A stretch of DNA of 11,817 bases from Victivallales bacterium (GTDB lineage Bacteria; Verrucomicrobiota; Lentisphaeria; Oligosphaerales; Oligosphaeraceae). The stretch lies in contig JAFYIW010000191.1 of assembly GCA_017538465.1 (NCBI GenBank), forward strand, positions 1-11,817, written 5' to 3'. The notes beneath the pieces were generated by a model that was given only the letters and a program-made list of their open reading frames with translations, had not been told where the DNA came from and did not search any database. Made by a program: the position numbers and the translations under genes. The number at the start of each line of letters is the position of its first letter. The stretch's first letter is position 1. This document shows positions 1-6,994 of this stretch, piece after piece.

Positions 1-118
1 AATTGACATCATCCTCCAGGGGAGATTTCAGCGTGGTCGCGAATTCGTTGATGCGCCGGATGGAAAAGTCAACCTTGAGCAGTTCGTCTTTTGAGATGTT
101 GATATTTTGTGGCAGCAT
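1..118 (-). CDS. 5' end of an unidentified gene (partial, runs off the window)
   Basis: On the minus strand an ATG at 118 opens a frame that stays open to the window edge, giving 39 residues that begin MLPQNINISKDELLKVDFSI. The peptide is mixed hydrophilic and helix-like, without signal peptide or membrane segment. A weak Shine-Dalgarno-like GGAT lies about 9 nt upstream of the ATG. It is divergent from recD2. I do not recognise the family, and too little is visible to assign a role; this could still be a chance frame, although its reading as a normal soluble N-terminus is plausible. Confidence 0.5.
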   Translation of the reverse strand, partial: MLPQNINISKDELLKVDFSIRRINEFATTLKSPLEDDVN

Positions 119-146
119 GGCAAAATTATCCAGAGATTGAAACCGG

Positions 147-165
147 AAACGCCTCCAAAGCGTTT
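147..165. repeat. small inverted repeat between the divergent genes
   Basis: AAACGC (147-152) and GCGTTT (160-165) are perfect complements separated by 7 nt. The element lies in the leader of the minus-strand gene at 1-118 and beside the candidate -10 box for recD2. It could be an operator or a weak hairpin. A six-base arm is short enough to be chance. Confidence 0.3.
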
Positions 166-173
166 TGACAAAC

Positions 174-179
174 TATAAT
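174..179 (+). promoter_or_regulatory. candidate -10 box (TATAAT) upstream of recD2
   Basis: A perfect TATAAT lies 135 bp before the recD2 start codon. No convincing -35 box is found 16-19 bp upstream (the TTGACA at 165-170 is only 3 bp away, so the spacing is wrong). It would place the whole heptad-repeat region in the 5' leader of recD2. The reverse complement of the same stretch could also serve the divergent minus-strand gene. This is a motif match only. Confidence 0.25.
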
Positions 180-211
180 ACCTTTTGCGTCAGACAAACG
201 CCACCAATCGA

Positions 212-239
212 CATTTCTCATTTCTAATTCCTCATTTCT
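212..239. repeat. degenerate 7-bp tandem repeat, block 1 (4 units)
   Basis: Four consecutive heptads: CATTTCT (212-218), CATTTCT (219-225), AATTCCT (226-232) and CATTTCT (233-239). The plus strand is pyrimidine-rich and the minus strand purine-rich. The stretch 219-238 recurs exactly at 279-298, a spacing of precisely 60 bp. The array lies outside any convincing gene, in the leader of recD2. Heptameric short tandem repeats are known as dispersed intergenic elements in some bacteria, notably filamentous cyanobacteria; whether this is comparable is inference. Confidence 0.85.
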
Positions 240-241
240 CT

Positions 242-258
242 CGGTGCCGGAGGCACCG
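242..258. repeat. palindrome between the two heptad blocks
   Basis: CGGTGCC (242-248) and GGCACCG (252-258) are perfect complements around a GGA loop, giving a 7-bp GC-rich stem. It sits between the two heptad-repeat blocks, so the whole unit is repeat block, hairpin, short spacer, repeat block. There is no T-run after the hairpin on either strand, so it does not look like an intrinsic terminator. Confidence 0.75.
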
Positions 259-271
259 GTGTAAAACCTGC

Positions 272-306
272 AATTCCCCATTTCTAATTCCTCATTTCCA
301 ATTTTC
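272..306. repeat. degenerate 7-bp tandem repeat, block 2 (5 units)
   Basis: Five consecutive heptads: AATTCCC (272-278), CATTTCT (279-285), AATTCCT (286-292), CATTTCC (293-299) and AATTTTC (300-306). They alternate CATTTCY and AATTCCY types, and the last unit ends two bases before the recD2 ATG at 309. The block therefore occupies the place where a ribosome binding site would be and contains no Shine-Dalgarno sequence. Confidence 0.85.
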
Positions 307-308
307 AA

Positions 309-2567
309 ATGTCCTTCCGCCGTCCAACCTCATCGCATTCTCCGCAACTGCCCTTTGCCCGCCGCGAGTCGCCGGTGCCATCGGGGCCATTGCCGACGGA
401 GACCACCTTGAGTGGCGAAGTGAAGCGGATCGTCTTCACGAATCCCGAGAATGGCTATGCGGTTCTGCGGCTGAAGCGCGACCTGCAGGCCGGCGAAGCC
501 GTGCTGGCCGGCAATCTCAGCGGGGTGATGGAGGGAGTCCGCATCGAGGTCACGGGGCATTGGCTGGATCATCCGCAGTTCGGACGCCAATTTCAGGTTG
601 AAGAATGCCATCTCCAGCTTCCGACCACGGCAAATGGCATCATCAAATTTCTGGCCTCCTCCGTGCCTGGCATCAGCACCAAGCTCTCCCGGGAAATTGT
701 CAAGCACTTCGGCCTTCAGACGCTGGATATATTGGAGAAAGAACCCTATCGGCTGCGGGAAGTACATGGCATTGGCAGCGGGAAATTGAAACAGCTGGTT
801 GAAGCCTGGCAAAAAAGCGCCGACACGCGGGACGCGAAGATTTTTCTCCAGGGCATTGGACTGACCCCGCTGCTGGCGGACAAGGTCATCCAAAAATACG
901 GGGCCCGGTCAGCACCGGAAATCGTGCGAAAGAATCCCTATCGTCTGGCCACGGAAATCGAAGGGGTGGGTTTTTTGACGGCCGACCGTTTCGCCCTGAG
1001 CCAGAACATCGCTCCAGACTCGCCCTTCCGATGCGGGGCCGCTCTGGCCTACACCTTAGACCAGGCGCAACAGGACGGACAGGTGTGCCTTCCCCAAAGT
1101 CGCCTCTTTGAGGAGGCCTCCCAGCTGGTAAACCAGCCAGTCTCGGCATTGGACGAGGGCTATCGGCACGCCATGGAGAACGGCCTTATCCGCGAAGAAA
1201 ACATCTCGCCAGAAGTCACTCCAGAGCCGCTTTGCTATCTGCCATTTTTATATCATGCGGAGCTGCAGTTGGCCGAGGTGCTGCGAACCCTGCTCAATGC
1301 CCCGCCTGCCCAAGGCAACGTACCCATCATTCGCGAACTTCCAGGAGGCGGGAGACTCAATGACGAGCAGCTCCAGGCGGTTCATTGCGCGCTCACCTCG
1401 CCGGTCTCCATCCTGACGGGCGGGCCTGGCGTCGGCAAAACCACCACAGTTTCGGCAATGGTCAAGGCCGCCCTGCTCCGTGGCTGGTCGGTCAAACTGG
1501 CCGCTCCGACCGGACGGGCCGCCAAACGCCTTAGCGAGGCCACTGGCCAGCCCGCGGCCACCATCCATCGTCTGCTTCAGTTCAACACCAAACTCAATCA
1601 ATTTGCCTTCAACCTTGATGCGCCCCTGCCCTGCAAATTCCTTATTCTGGATGAAGTGTCCATGCTGGATGTCCCCCTGGCCCGTTCGCTTTTCCGTGCC
1701 GTACGACCTGGCACTCATGTAGTACTGGTCGGAGACAAGGACCAGCTTCCCTCCGTGGGGCCAGGATCGGTTCTCCACGACCTGATTCATTGCGGCCGGA
1801 TCCCCGTCACCGAATTGCGTCAGATTTATCGTCAGGCCGAAGGCAGTCGCATCATCACCAGTGCACACGAGGTCAACTGCGGCGTCGTTCCGAAGCTGGT
1901 CAATCCCCCCAAGGGCACGCGCGGCGATTTCTACTTCTACGCCTGCGAGGATCCCCTCCAGACAGCCGAATTCATCGCCAGTCTGGTCAGCCGAAGCATC
2001 CCGCAGTTCTTTGGCTTCCAGCCGCAGGAGGAAATTCAGGTCCTCACCCCGATGCGACGCGGCGAATGCGGCACCATCGCCCTCAACCAGACCCTTCAGG
2101 CAGTCCTGAATCCTCCCTCTCCAGACAAACCGGAATTGACTCTCAACAGCGATCCTCCGCGCATCTTCCGTCTGGGCGACCGTGTGATGCAGACCAAGAA
2201 CAACTACGAGAAGCAGGTCTTCAATGGCGAAATGGGACGAATCATCGAGGTCAATCCCTCCGCCAAGTCCTTCCAGGTTCTTTTCGACCAGGCAAAAGTC
2301 GAATACCAGGCCTCGGACTGCAAGGAGCTTCTCCACGCCTACGCCATCACCATCCACAAATCCCAAGGCAGTGAGTTCCCCTGTGTCATCATGCCGTTGC
2401 TTCCACAGCATTACATGATGCTACAGCGGAATCTGCTCTATACTGGCATGACCCGCGCCAAGAAGCTTTATATCCTATTGGGCAACGAATCCTCTGTTCG
2501 CACCGCAGTACGCAACAACACCCCCATGCAACGCTATTCCCTGCTCTCCTGGCGCCTTTGCCGATGA
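309..2567 (+). CDS. recD2: RecD2-type superfamily 1B DNA helicase
   Basis: ATP-dependent 5'-3' DNA helicase of the RecD2 type, acting in DNA repair without RecB and RecC. At 752 residues it has the usual full length. An OB-like N-terminal region begins near residue 34 (LSGEVKRIVFTNPENGYAVL) and is followed by helix-hairpin-helix segments (about 105-235). Helicase motifs follow: Walker A GGPGVGKTT (371-379), motif Ia APTGRAAKRL (399-408), Walker B LILDEVSMLD (445-454), motif III GDKDQLPSVGPG (475-486), YRQ (507-509), motif V TIHKSQGSEF (681-690) and motif VI YTGMTRAKK (711-719). The frame is closed by a stop at 285-287, so translation starts downstream of that. ATG 309 is the first start, but homologous sequence begins about 30 residues later, and GTG at 375 is an alternative. 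No Shine-Dalgarno precedes the ATG; the leader is the heptad repeat. It converges on dxr with 39 bp between stops. Confidence 0.95.
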   Translation: MSFRRPTSSHSPQLPFARRESPVPSGPLPTETTLSGEVKRIVFTNPENGYAVLRLKRDLQAGEAVLAGNLSGVMEGVRIEVTGHWLDHPQFGRQFQVEECHLQLPTTANGIIKFLASSVPGISTKLSREIVKHFGLQTLDILEKEPYRLREVHGIGSGKLKQLVEAWQKSADTRDAKIFLQGIGLTPLLADKVIQKYGARSAPEIVRKNPYRLATEIEGVGFLTADRFALSQNIAPDSPFRCGAALAYTLDQAQQDGQVCLPQSRLFEEASQLVNQPVSALDEGYRHAMENGLIREENISPEVTPEPLCYLPFLYHAELQLAEVLRTLLNAPPAQGNVPIIRELPGGGRLNDEQLQAVHCALTSPVSILTGGPGVGKTTTVSAMVKAALLRGWSVKLAAPTGRAAKRLSEATGQPAATIHRLLQFNTKLNQFAFNLDAPLPCKFLILDEVSMLDVPLARSLFRAVRPGTHVVLVGDKDQLPSVGPGSVLHDLIHCGRIPVTELRQIYRQAEGSRIITSAHEVNCGVVPKLVNPPKGTRGDFYFYACEDPLQTAEFIASLVSRSIPQFFGFQPQEEIQVLTPMRRGECGTIALNQTLQAVLNPPSPDKPELTLNSDPPRIFRLGDRVMQTKNNYEKQVFNGEMGRIIEVNPSAKSFQVLFDQAKVEYQASDCKELLHAYAITIHKSQGSEFPCVIMPLLPQHYMMLQRNLLYTGMTRAKKLYILLGNESSVRTAVRNNTPMQRYSLLSWRLCR

Positions 2568-2606
2568 GGAGTTCGTCCCCATGGTACAAGCAAGGACCCA
2601 GGCAAA

Positions 2607-3740
2607 CTAATACTTCTTCACAGTCTCTGCGGCAATCTGTGCCGCCTGCTCCAATGCGGCAAAGGAATCCGCCTTCCCTGCAGGAATATGTGCCAGCGCC
2701 TCGGCAATGGCGGGCACAATCGCATCAAAGGCGAGGCTTCCTTCACGGAAGCGACGGCATGCGGAATCATTGGCGGCATTGAGAACCGCGCCTGCCAACC
2801 CGCCCATGCGCAACGCGCGCCGTGCCAAATCAATGGCAGGGAAACGCTGGTCATCCAGTGGCAAGAACTCCATGGACATCGGTGAAGCGAAATCCAAAGG
2901 GCGCATCAACGACGGAAAACGCTCTGGGTAGGTAAGACAATATTGGATCGGCAGACGCATGTCGGTCGGTCCCAATTGCGCCAAAACCGCGCCATCCACA
3001 AATTCCACCATGGAATGGATTAACGCCTGCGGATGGATGACCACTTCGATTTGAGACTCTGGCACACCGTAGAGCCAGGCGGCCTCCATGACCTCGAAGG
3101 CCTTGTTCATCAACGTGGCCGAATCCAGCGTAATCTTCGGTCCCATTGCCCAGGTGGGATGACGCTCCGTCTCTGCTGGAGTAACCGCATGCAACTTCTC
3201 CGAGGCACACCGATAAAAAGGTCCTCCGCTACATGTCAGAATCATCCGCCGGAGGGCATCATGGTCCTCGTGTCGCAGACATTGGAATATCGCGCAGTGT
3301 TCGCTGTCCACCGGCAGGATTCTCCCGCCATGTTGACGGGCGGTTTCCATCACCCATTCGCCCGCCGCCACCAGGACCTCCTTGGTCGCCAGGCAGACCG
3401 TCTTGCCCGCCCGAAGCGCCGCAAGCACTGGCTTCAGTGCACCTAGTCCCTGAATGGCACAAAGCACGACATCTATTTCTGGTCCCGCCAGCAGTTCACA
3501 CAATTCATCTTCGCTGCCGACATTGGACACCGACGCATCGAATGCACAAAAGCAATATCTCGCATGCAATTCCTGCGCAATCTTTTGCAGCTTCTTCCCC
3601 TGACGTGCGCAAGTCACGCACACCGTCTGAAATCGATTCGAATAGGCCTGGGCGACGGCAATGGCACTGCGCCCCACCGAGCCAGTCGCCCCCAGAATCG
3701 CAAGACGACGGCGTCCATTCTGGTCAGAAAAAGAACTCAT
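2607..3740 (-). CDS. dxr: 1-deoxy-D-xylulose 5-phosphate reductoisomerase
   Basis: Cytosolic NADPH-dependent enzyme converting 1-deoxy-D-xylulose 5-phosphate to 2-C-methyl-D-erythritol 4-phosphate, the committed step of the MEP isoprenoid pathway. It has 377 residues, close to family length. The nucleotide-binding motif is LGATGSVG (16-23). Metal ligands are D145 and E147 in PVDSEH and E216 in MNKAFEVMEA; substrate-site residues include S171 (SGGPF), H194 (HPTW), N212 and K213. VIHPQALIHSMVEF (234-247) is typical. Deviations from the usual sequence are ATKE (118-121) where ANKE is normal and NAANDSACRRF (321-331) where NAANEVAVxAF is normal; catalytic residues are intact. The ATG at 3740 has GGGAG six nt upstream and lies inside the end of the preceding small gene, overlapping it by 17 nt, so translational coupling is likely. 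It is the last gene of the minus-strand run. No terminator is visible before convergent recD2. Confidence 0.97.
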   Translation of the reverse strand: MSSFSDQNGRRRLAILGATGSVGRSAIAVAQAYSNRFQTVCVTCARQGKKLQKIAQELHARYCFCAFDASVSNVGSEDELCELLAGPEIDVVLCAIQGLGALKPVLAALRAGKTVCLATKEVLVAAGEWVMETARQHGGRILPVDSEHCAIFQCLRHEDHDALRRMILTCSGGPFYRCASEKLHAVTPAETERHPTWAMGPKITLDSATLMNKAFEVMEAAWLYGVPESQIEVVIHPQALIHSMVEFVDGAVLAQLGPTDMRLPIQYCLTYPERFPSLMRPLDFASPMSMEFLPLDDQRFPAIDLARRALRMGGLAGAVLNAANDSACRRFREGSLAFDAIVPAIAEALAHIPAGKADSFAALEQAAQIAAETVKKY

Positions 3741-3924
3741 AAGCCACTCCCAAAAGCGCCAGGAACAACATCAGCGCCAGCAATGCCTGCGGAAGCCATC
3801 GCCCTGGCTGGGAACGACGCCGGAAACGGCGGCGCATGCCGTCGTTTCCCAGAATCCACTGCAGACGCCGCAGACGGCGCTCCGCTTCCCGTCTGGATGA
3901 ACTCCTGAAGGCACTCACTGTCAT
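3724..3924 (-). CDS. small arginine-rich protein with C-terminal membrane segment
   Basis: Unrecognised small protein, 66 residues if it starts at ATG 3924. A longer reading from 3981 (85 residues) would overlap pilT by 29 nt. The shorter start lies 28 nt after the pilT stop with AGGA about 11 nt upstream, so I prefer it. Residues 1-42 are strongly basic with about 14 arginines (RREAERRLRRLQ, MRRRFRRRSQ). Residues 44-62 form one hydrophobic helix (LPQALLALMLFLALLGVAY), followed by a short EFFF tail. By the positive-inside rule the basic part should stay in the cytoplasm, making it tail-anchored. It fills the whole gap between pilT and dxr and overlaps the dxr start, so it is probably translated in the same operon. 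Its function is unknown. A chance frame is possible, but a hydrophobic helix after a basic segment in the operon direction argues for a gene. Confidence 0.65.
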   Translation of the reverse strand: MTVSAFRSSSRREAERRLRRLQWILGNDGMRRRFRRRSQPGRWLPQALLALMLFLALLGVAYEFFF

Positions 3925-3952
3925 CTCATGGCGTGTCCTGGCGGGCTCCAGA

Positions 3953-5056
3953 CTACTGGATGATTCCGCCCGAATCGGCAAGGAAAATGCCCTTGAAGTT
4001 CATGCGCAGCGCCTGCGGGTTGTCGGAGAGCTCCAACGCCTTCTCCTCGGAGATGTCGCCATTGTTGTAGTGTTCCAGCAGACATTGGTTGAAGGTCATC
4101 ATGCCCGCCTCCTGGTTGGCCTCGATGGCCTGCTCCAACTTGTCGATGCGGTTGTCGAAAATCAGTTTCTTGACAATGGGAGCGTTGGTCATGATTTCAG
4201 TGATTGGCACCACGCCTTTGCCCGAGGCCTTCTTGGCCAGGCGCTGGCAGATGATTGCCTTCACCACGTCGGAGAGCGACTTGCGGATGGAATCGCGCTC
4301 CTCGATGGAGAACATGTCCAAGATGCGGTTGATGCTCTGGGGCGCGTCTTTGGTATGCAAGGTGGTAATCACCATGTGCCCCGTCTCGGCCGCCGCCAGG
4401 GCGGTCTCGAAGGTCACGCGGTTGCGCATTTCGCCGACGACGATGATGTCGGGGTCCTGACGAAGGGCATGTACCAGCGCGGACTCGAAGGTTTCGGCGT
4501 CCAGCCCGACCTCGCGCTGTTCAAAGAAGGATTGTTTATCCTCGAAGGTGTATTCGATAGGATCTTCGATGGTGATGACATGGCGCTTGTAGGTGGAGTT
4601 GATGTAGTCCAGCATGGCGGCCATGGTGGTGGACTTGCCGGAACCGGTGGTCCCCGTGATGAAGATGATGCCATTGCTGTTGTCGGCGATGCGCTTGAGG
4701 ACCTCCGGCAAGCCCGCCTCGGCGACGGTTGGCGGCTTGCTCTTGACCCAGCGCAACGTGATGCCCATGTTTCCGCGCTGCTTGTGCAGATTCACGCGGA
4801 AGCGCCCGACATTGGGTTCCTGCCAGGCGAAATCCAGGTCGCCCGTCCGTTCATAGATTTCCATGCGTCCAGGCGGCACGATATCCTCGCAGAATTTGTT
4901 GAGGATTTCGGTGGTGGTAACCGTGTCGACCTGCACCAGATTGGAATCGATGCGCAGCTGAACCTCTTTGTTTTCACGCATGTGGATGTCGGAGGCGCGG
5001 TTCTGGACCGCGAATTCCAGGAGGTCATGCAGGGAGGAGTTATGTTCTTTGGGCAT
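3953..5056 (-). CDS. pilT: type IV pilus retraction ATPase (PilT family)
   Basis: Hexameric cytoplasmic secretion ATPase that powers pilus retraction and twitching. It has 367 residues, near the usual length. The N-terminal PAS-like part carries ASDIHMRENKEVQLRID (21-37). Then come Walker A GTTGSGKST (135-143), the Asp box ITIEDPIEY (161-169), Walker B DPDIIVVGEMRN (201-212) and the His box TGHMVITTLHT (225-235). AIICQRLAKK (267-276) and the C-terminal TFNQCLLEHYNNGDISEEKAL (321-341) fit PilT/PilU rather than PilB. Unusually, residue 212 after GEMR is Asn where Asp is normal. AAGGA lies 9 nt before the ATG, which supports this start. No other pilus genes are in the window, so whether it is the main PilT or a PilU-like paralogue cannot be settled here. 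It lies 117 nt downstream of dedA and 28 nt upstream of the small membrane protein gene. Confidence 0.95.
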   Translation of the reverse strand: MPKEHNSSLHDLLEFAVQNRASDIHMRENKEVQLRIDSNLVQVDTVTTTEILNKFCEDIVPPGRMEIYERTGDLDFAWQEPNVGRFRVNLHKQRGNMGITLRWVKSKPPTVAEAGLPEVLKRIADNSNGIIFITGTTGSGKSTTMAAMLDYINSTYKRHVITIEDPIEYTFEDKQSFFEQREVGLDAETFESALVHALRQDPDIIVVGEMRNRVTFETALAAAETGHMVITTLHTKDAPQSINRILDMFSIEERDSIRKSLSDVVKAIICQRLAKKASGKGVVPITEIMTNAPIVKKLIFDNRIDKLEQAIEANQEAGMMTFNQCLLEHYNNGDISEEKALELSDNPQALRMNFKGIFLADSGGIIQ

Positions 5057-5173
5057 GGAGGTGATTCCTTAATTGAGACAATTGGGAAACATGGATTTCT
5101 TTCAGCAGAATGCGCATAACATAACCGGATTTTCGGTTCGTGCGCCAACTCGGCGGCAATCTGCCGGGAACTT

Positions 5174-5887
5174 TCATTCAGACGGCGGCGGATTCTGGGG
5201 CTCCGAGGGAATGGAAGACTCCCGTGAGGGGCGCATCACCCGCCGTTGGATGGCGATGTAGAGCACGCAGAAAAGCGCCAGTCCGCCCAAAATCCATCCA
5301 TAGTGGTCATGCAGGAGCCGCTTGCCATACTCGACCAGCTCGGGATAGCCCATGTCGCTGGTGCGGTATCCGCAGTAAAAGCCGATGCCAGTCAGAATGG
5401 CGGTCCAGACGCCGGCGCCCAAGGCGGTGAAGATGCTAAAACGGCGAAAATTCATGTGCGTCAGGCCGGCCGGCAGCGAGATGAGTTGCCGAATGGCTGG
5501 AATCAGTCTGCACACAAAGGTCGCCATGTCACCGTATTTCCGGAAAATCTCCGAGGCGCGGTCAAGCGTGGCAGGCTTCAGGAAAATATACTTGCCGTAT
5601 TTTCGCAGAAAAGGCTCGCCCATCTTATAGGCCAGGAAATAATTCACGTAGGCACCCGCCATCGAGCCGGCCAACCCGAAAATCACCGCCAGAATGCCGT
5701 CCAACCATGGAATTCCGCAGGAGAGTGCGCCGCGGGCGGCCAGGAAGCCCGCGGGAATCATGATGACCTCGCTCGGAAATGGAATGAACGAACTCTCGAT
5801 GGTCATCAGCAGGAATACAATCAGGTATCCCCACGCCGGCGCATACTGCTCCAGTTCCGCCAGATGCTCTACAAGTTGCTCAGACAT
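5174..5887 (-). CDS. DedA family (VTT/SNARE-associated domain) membrane protein
   Basis: Polytopic inner-membrane protein of the DedA family, whose members act in envelope homeostasis; some are proton-dependent transporters and some are undecaprenyl-phosphate or phospholipid translocases. It has 237 residues. Family marks are the re-entrant loop ESSFIPFPSEVIMIPAG (31-47), GSMAGAYVNYFLAYKMG (74-90), and the arginine motif RLIPAIRQLISLPAG (127-141), in which R127 and R133 keep the spacing of the essential arginine pair known from E. coli YqjA. Hydrophobic segments lie at about 19-30, 64-87, 151-172 and 197-213. The tail from about 215 is hydrophilic and proline-rich. The ATG is 20 nt after the mutarotase stop without a recognisable Shine-Dalgarno, which suggests readthrough or reinitiation in an operon. 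The precise substrate cannot be told from sequence. Confidence 0.93.
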   Translation of the reverse strand: MSEQLVEHLAELEQYAPAWGYLIVFLLMTIESSFIPFPSEVIMIPAGFLAARGALSCGIPWLDGILAVIFGLAGSMAGAYVNYFLAYKMGEPFLRKYGKYIFLKPATLDRASEIFRKYGDMATFVCRLIPAIRQLISLPAGLTHMNFRRFSIFTALGAGVWTAILTGIGFYCGYRTSDMGYPELVEYGKRLLHDHYGWILGGLALFCVLYIAIQRRVMRPSRESSIPSEPQNPPPSE

Positions 5888-5907
5888 GGACGCGCTGAAA
5901 CGACGGA

Positions 5908-6813
5908 TTATTGAATGGGGCGCACAAAGAGGACCGCCGTGAGCGCGTGGCGTTCGCCGGGCGCCAGCAACACCGAGTCCTCCGCGACATTGCAGGTCTC
6001 CACGCAGAGCATCCGGTGGAACTCCTCATCGCCGAAGTCCGGCATCCGCCGTGACTTGGCTATCCAGGGATTCCACACCACGCTGGTGCGGCTACCGCTT
6101 TTGTCAATGACAATCTCGCGCCGCTTCACGGGGTCGACGATGACCGCCTGTCCCGCATGCCCCAGATAAATGCGGTCGGTCTCCTCGGTGATGGCGATTT
6201 CGCCGCGCTGGGGATTCGGCGCGGGGGGATTGCCAGGAGCCTTGTCGATGAATTTCAGACCATCCAGGCCCTTGATTCGAATCTGGTTGACATCGCCAAT
6301 GGAAAAATAACTATGGAGCGCTTGGGCAAAAGTGAAAGGAGTCTCTCCCGTATTCACGGTTTCCAGATTCATCTCCAGCGTGGCGCCGACGCTGATGTTC
6401 ATGCGCAATTCGAAGGGATGCGGCCAAACGGCGAGGCTTTCGGGAGACTCATGCAACATCAGCGTCACCTCGGTGCGCCGGGCGGAGACCGGACGCTGCT
6501 CGATCAGCTCCCATAGGCATTGCCGAGCAAAACCATGCGAGGTGACGGCGTGCGGCAACGCCTGGATGTCCGCAGGGCCAAACCAGGGCCAGCACACCGG
6601 CACGCCACCGCGGATGGCCGGTCCGGTCTGCGCGAACGCCGAATGCTCCGAAAGGAAAAGAACCTCCTCTTGTCCAGCCGGACAATAGGAGAGGACATGT
6701 GCCCCCATGAGACAGACCTCGGCACGCGCGGCGTCGTTCTGGATGCAGATTTTCGGCAGGCCGCCCTGTCCCTTCACGACCTGAACCGGATTCCTTGCAG
6801 TAAAGTCCTTCAT
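5908..6813 (-). CDS. D-hexose-6-phosphate mutarotase (YeaD-like aldose 1-epimerase family)
   Basis: Probable glucose-6-phosphate 1-epimerase, interconverting alpha and beta anomers of hexose 6-phosphates in the cytosol. It has 301 residues. Family motifs in order are GAHVLSY (37-43), AIRGGVPVCWPWFGP (66-80), SHGFAR (92-97), LHSYF (166-170) with the probable catalytic H167, SRTSVVWNPW (241-250), and CVETCN (270-275) with E272 at the place of the catalytic glutamate. A TTG two codons earlier (6819) is also in frame, but AGGGGA lies 8 nt before ATG 6813 and only 2 nt before the TTG, so the ATG is the better start. It is the first gene of the minus-strand run, facing the HIT gene across 181 bp. 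It is followed by dedA after 20 nt. Confidence 0.92.
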   Translation of the reverse strand: MKDFTARNPVQVVKGQGGLPKICIQNDAARAEVCLMGAHVLSYCPAGQEEVLFLSEHSAFAQTGPAIRGGVPVCWPWFGPADIQALPHAVTSHGFARQCLWELIEQRPVSARRTEVTLMLHESPESLAVWPHPFELRMNISVGATLEMNLETVNTGETPFTFAQALHSYFSIGDVNQIRIKGLDGLKFIDKAPGNPPAPNPQRGEIAITEETDRIYLGHAGQAVIVDPVKRREIVIDKSGSRTSVVWNPWIAKSRRMPDFGDEEFHRMLCVETCNVAEDSVLLAPGERHALTAVLFVRPIQ

Positions 6814-6885
6814 AGTCAAAATCCCCTAAAAATGAACCGGGATGAAAGATGCATCACTCAAAATATATCCCTTTTTGGCGACTTT

Positions 6886-6891
6886 TATAAT
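6886..6891 (+). promoter_or_regulatory. candidate -10 box (TATAAT) for the HIT gene
   Basis: A perfect TATAAT in the AT-rich divergent region 6814-6994, which would put transcription start near 6898 and give a leader of roughly 97 nt before the HIT gene. No good -35 box is seen at 16-18 bp upstream. The minus strand of the same region carries TATATT (reading 6867 to 6862), which could serve the mutarotase gene, again without a clear -35. This is a motif match only. Confidence 0.35.
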
Positions 6892-6975
6892 GATGATGGG
6901 TTCTTTTGCTCCATTTTCAGGCAGATTACGCCAAACACGATACATTAAGTCAGTCTGCGTTTTTCCAACATCGTC

Positions 6976-6983
6976 TTAGGAGG
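6976..6983 (+). promoter_or_regulatory. ribosome binding site of the HIT gene
   Basis: An AGGAGG core followed by AA lies about 11 nt before the ATG at 6995. It is the strongest Shine-Dalgarno sequence in the window and confirms the start of the HIT protein, which also begins with the expected CxxC-containing N-terminus. Confidence 0.75.
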
Positions 6984-6994
6984 AATCTTCCACC

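Noticed and set aside
165..179. TTGACA next to TATAAT as a complete promoter
   Set aside because: The boxes are 3 bp apart, which cannot be a sigma-70 promoter; only the -10 is kept as a weak candidate.
212..306. Heptad array as a CRISPR remnant
   Set aside because: Units are 7 bp and contiguous, there are no unique spacers of constant length in series, and no cas genes are nearby.
126..308. 60-residue minus-strand frame with repeated NEELEM peptides
   Set aside because: The repeats in the peptide come from the heptad DNA array; both strands are open there and no ribosome site or other coding sign is present.
1248..2411. 387-residue open frame on the minus strand
   Set aside because: Antisense to the helicase core of recD2; no motif of its own.
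2568..2606. Possible bidirectional terminator between recD2 and dxr
   Set aside because: Only a 4-bp complement (GTCC/GGAC) and no T-run on either strand.
3836..5119. 427-residue open frame on the plus strand
   Set aside because: Antisense to pilT, which has every expected ATPase motif; the composition is a mirrored codon artefact.
5246..5914. 222-residue open frame on the plus strand
   Set aside because: Antisense to dedA, whose family motifs are clear.
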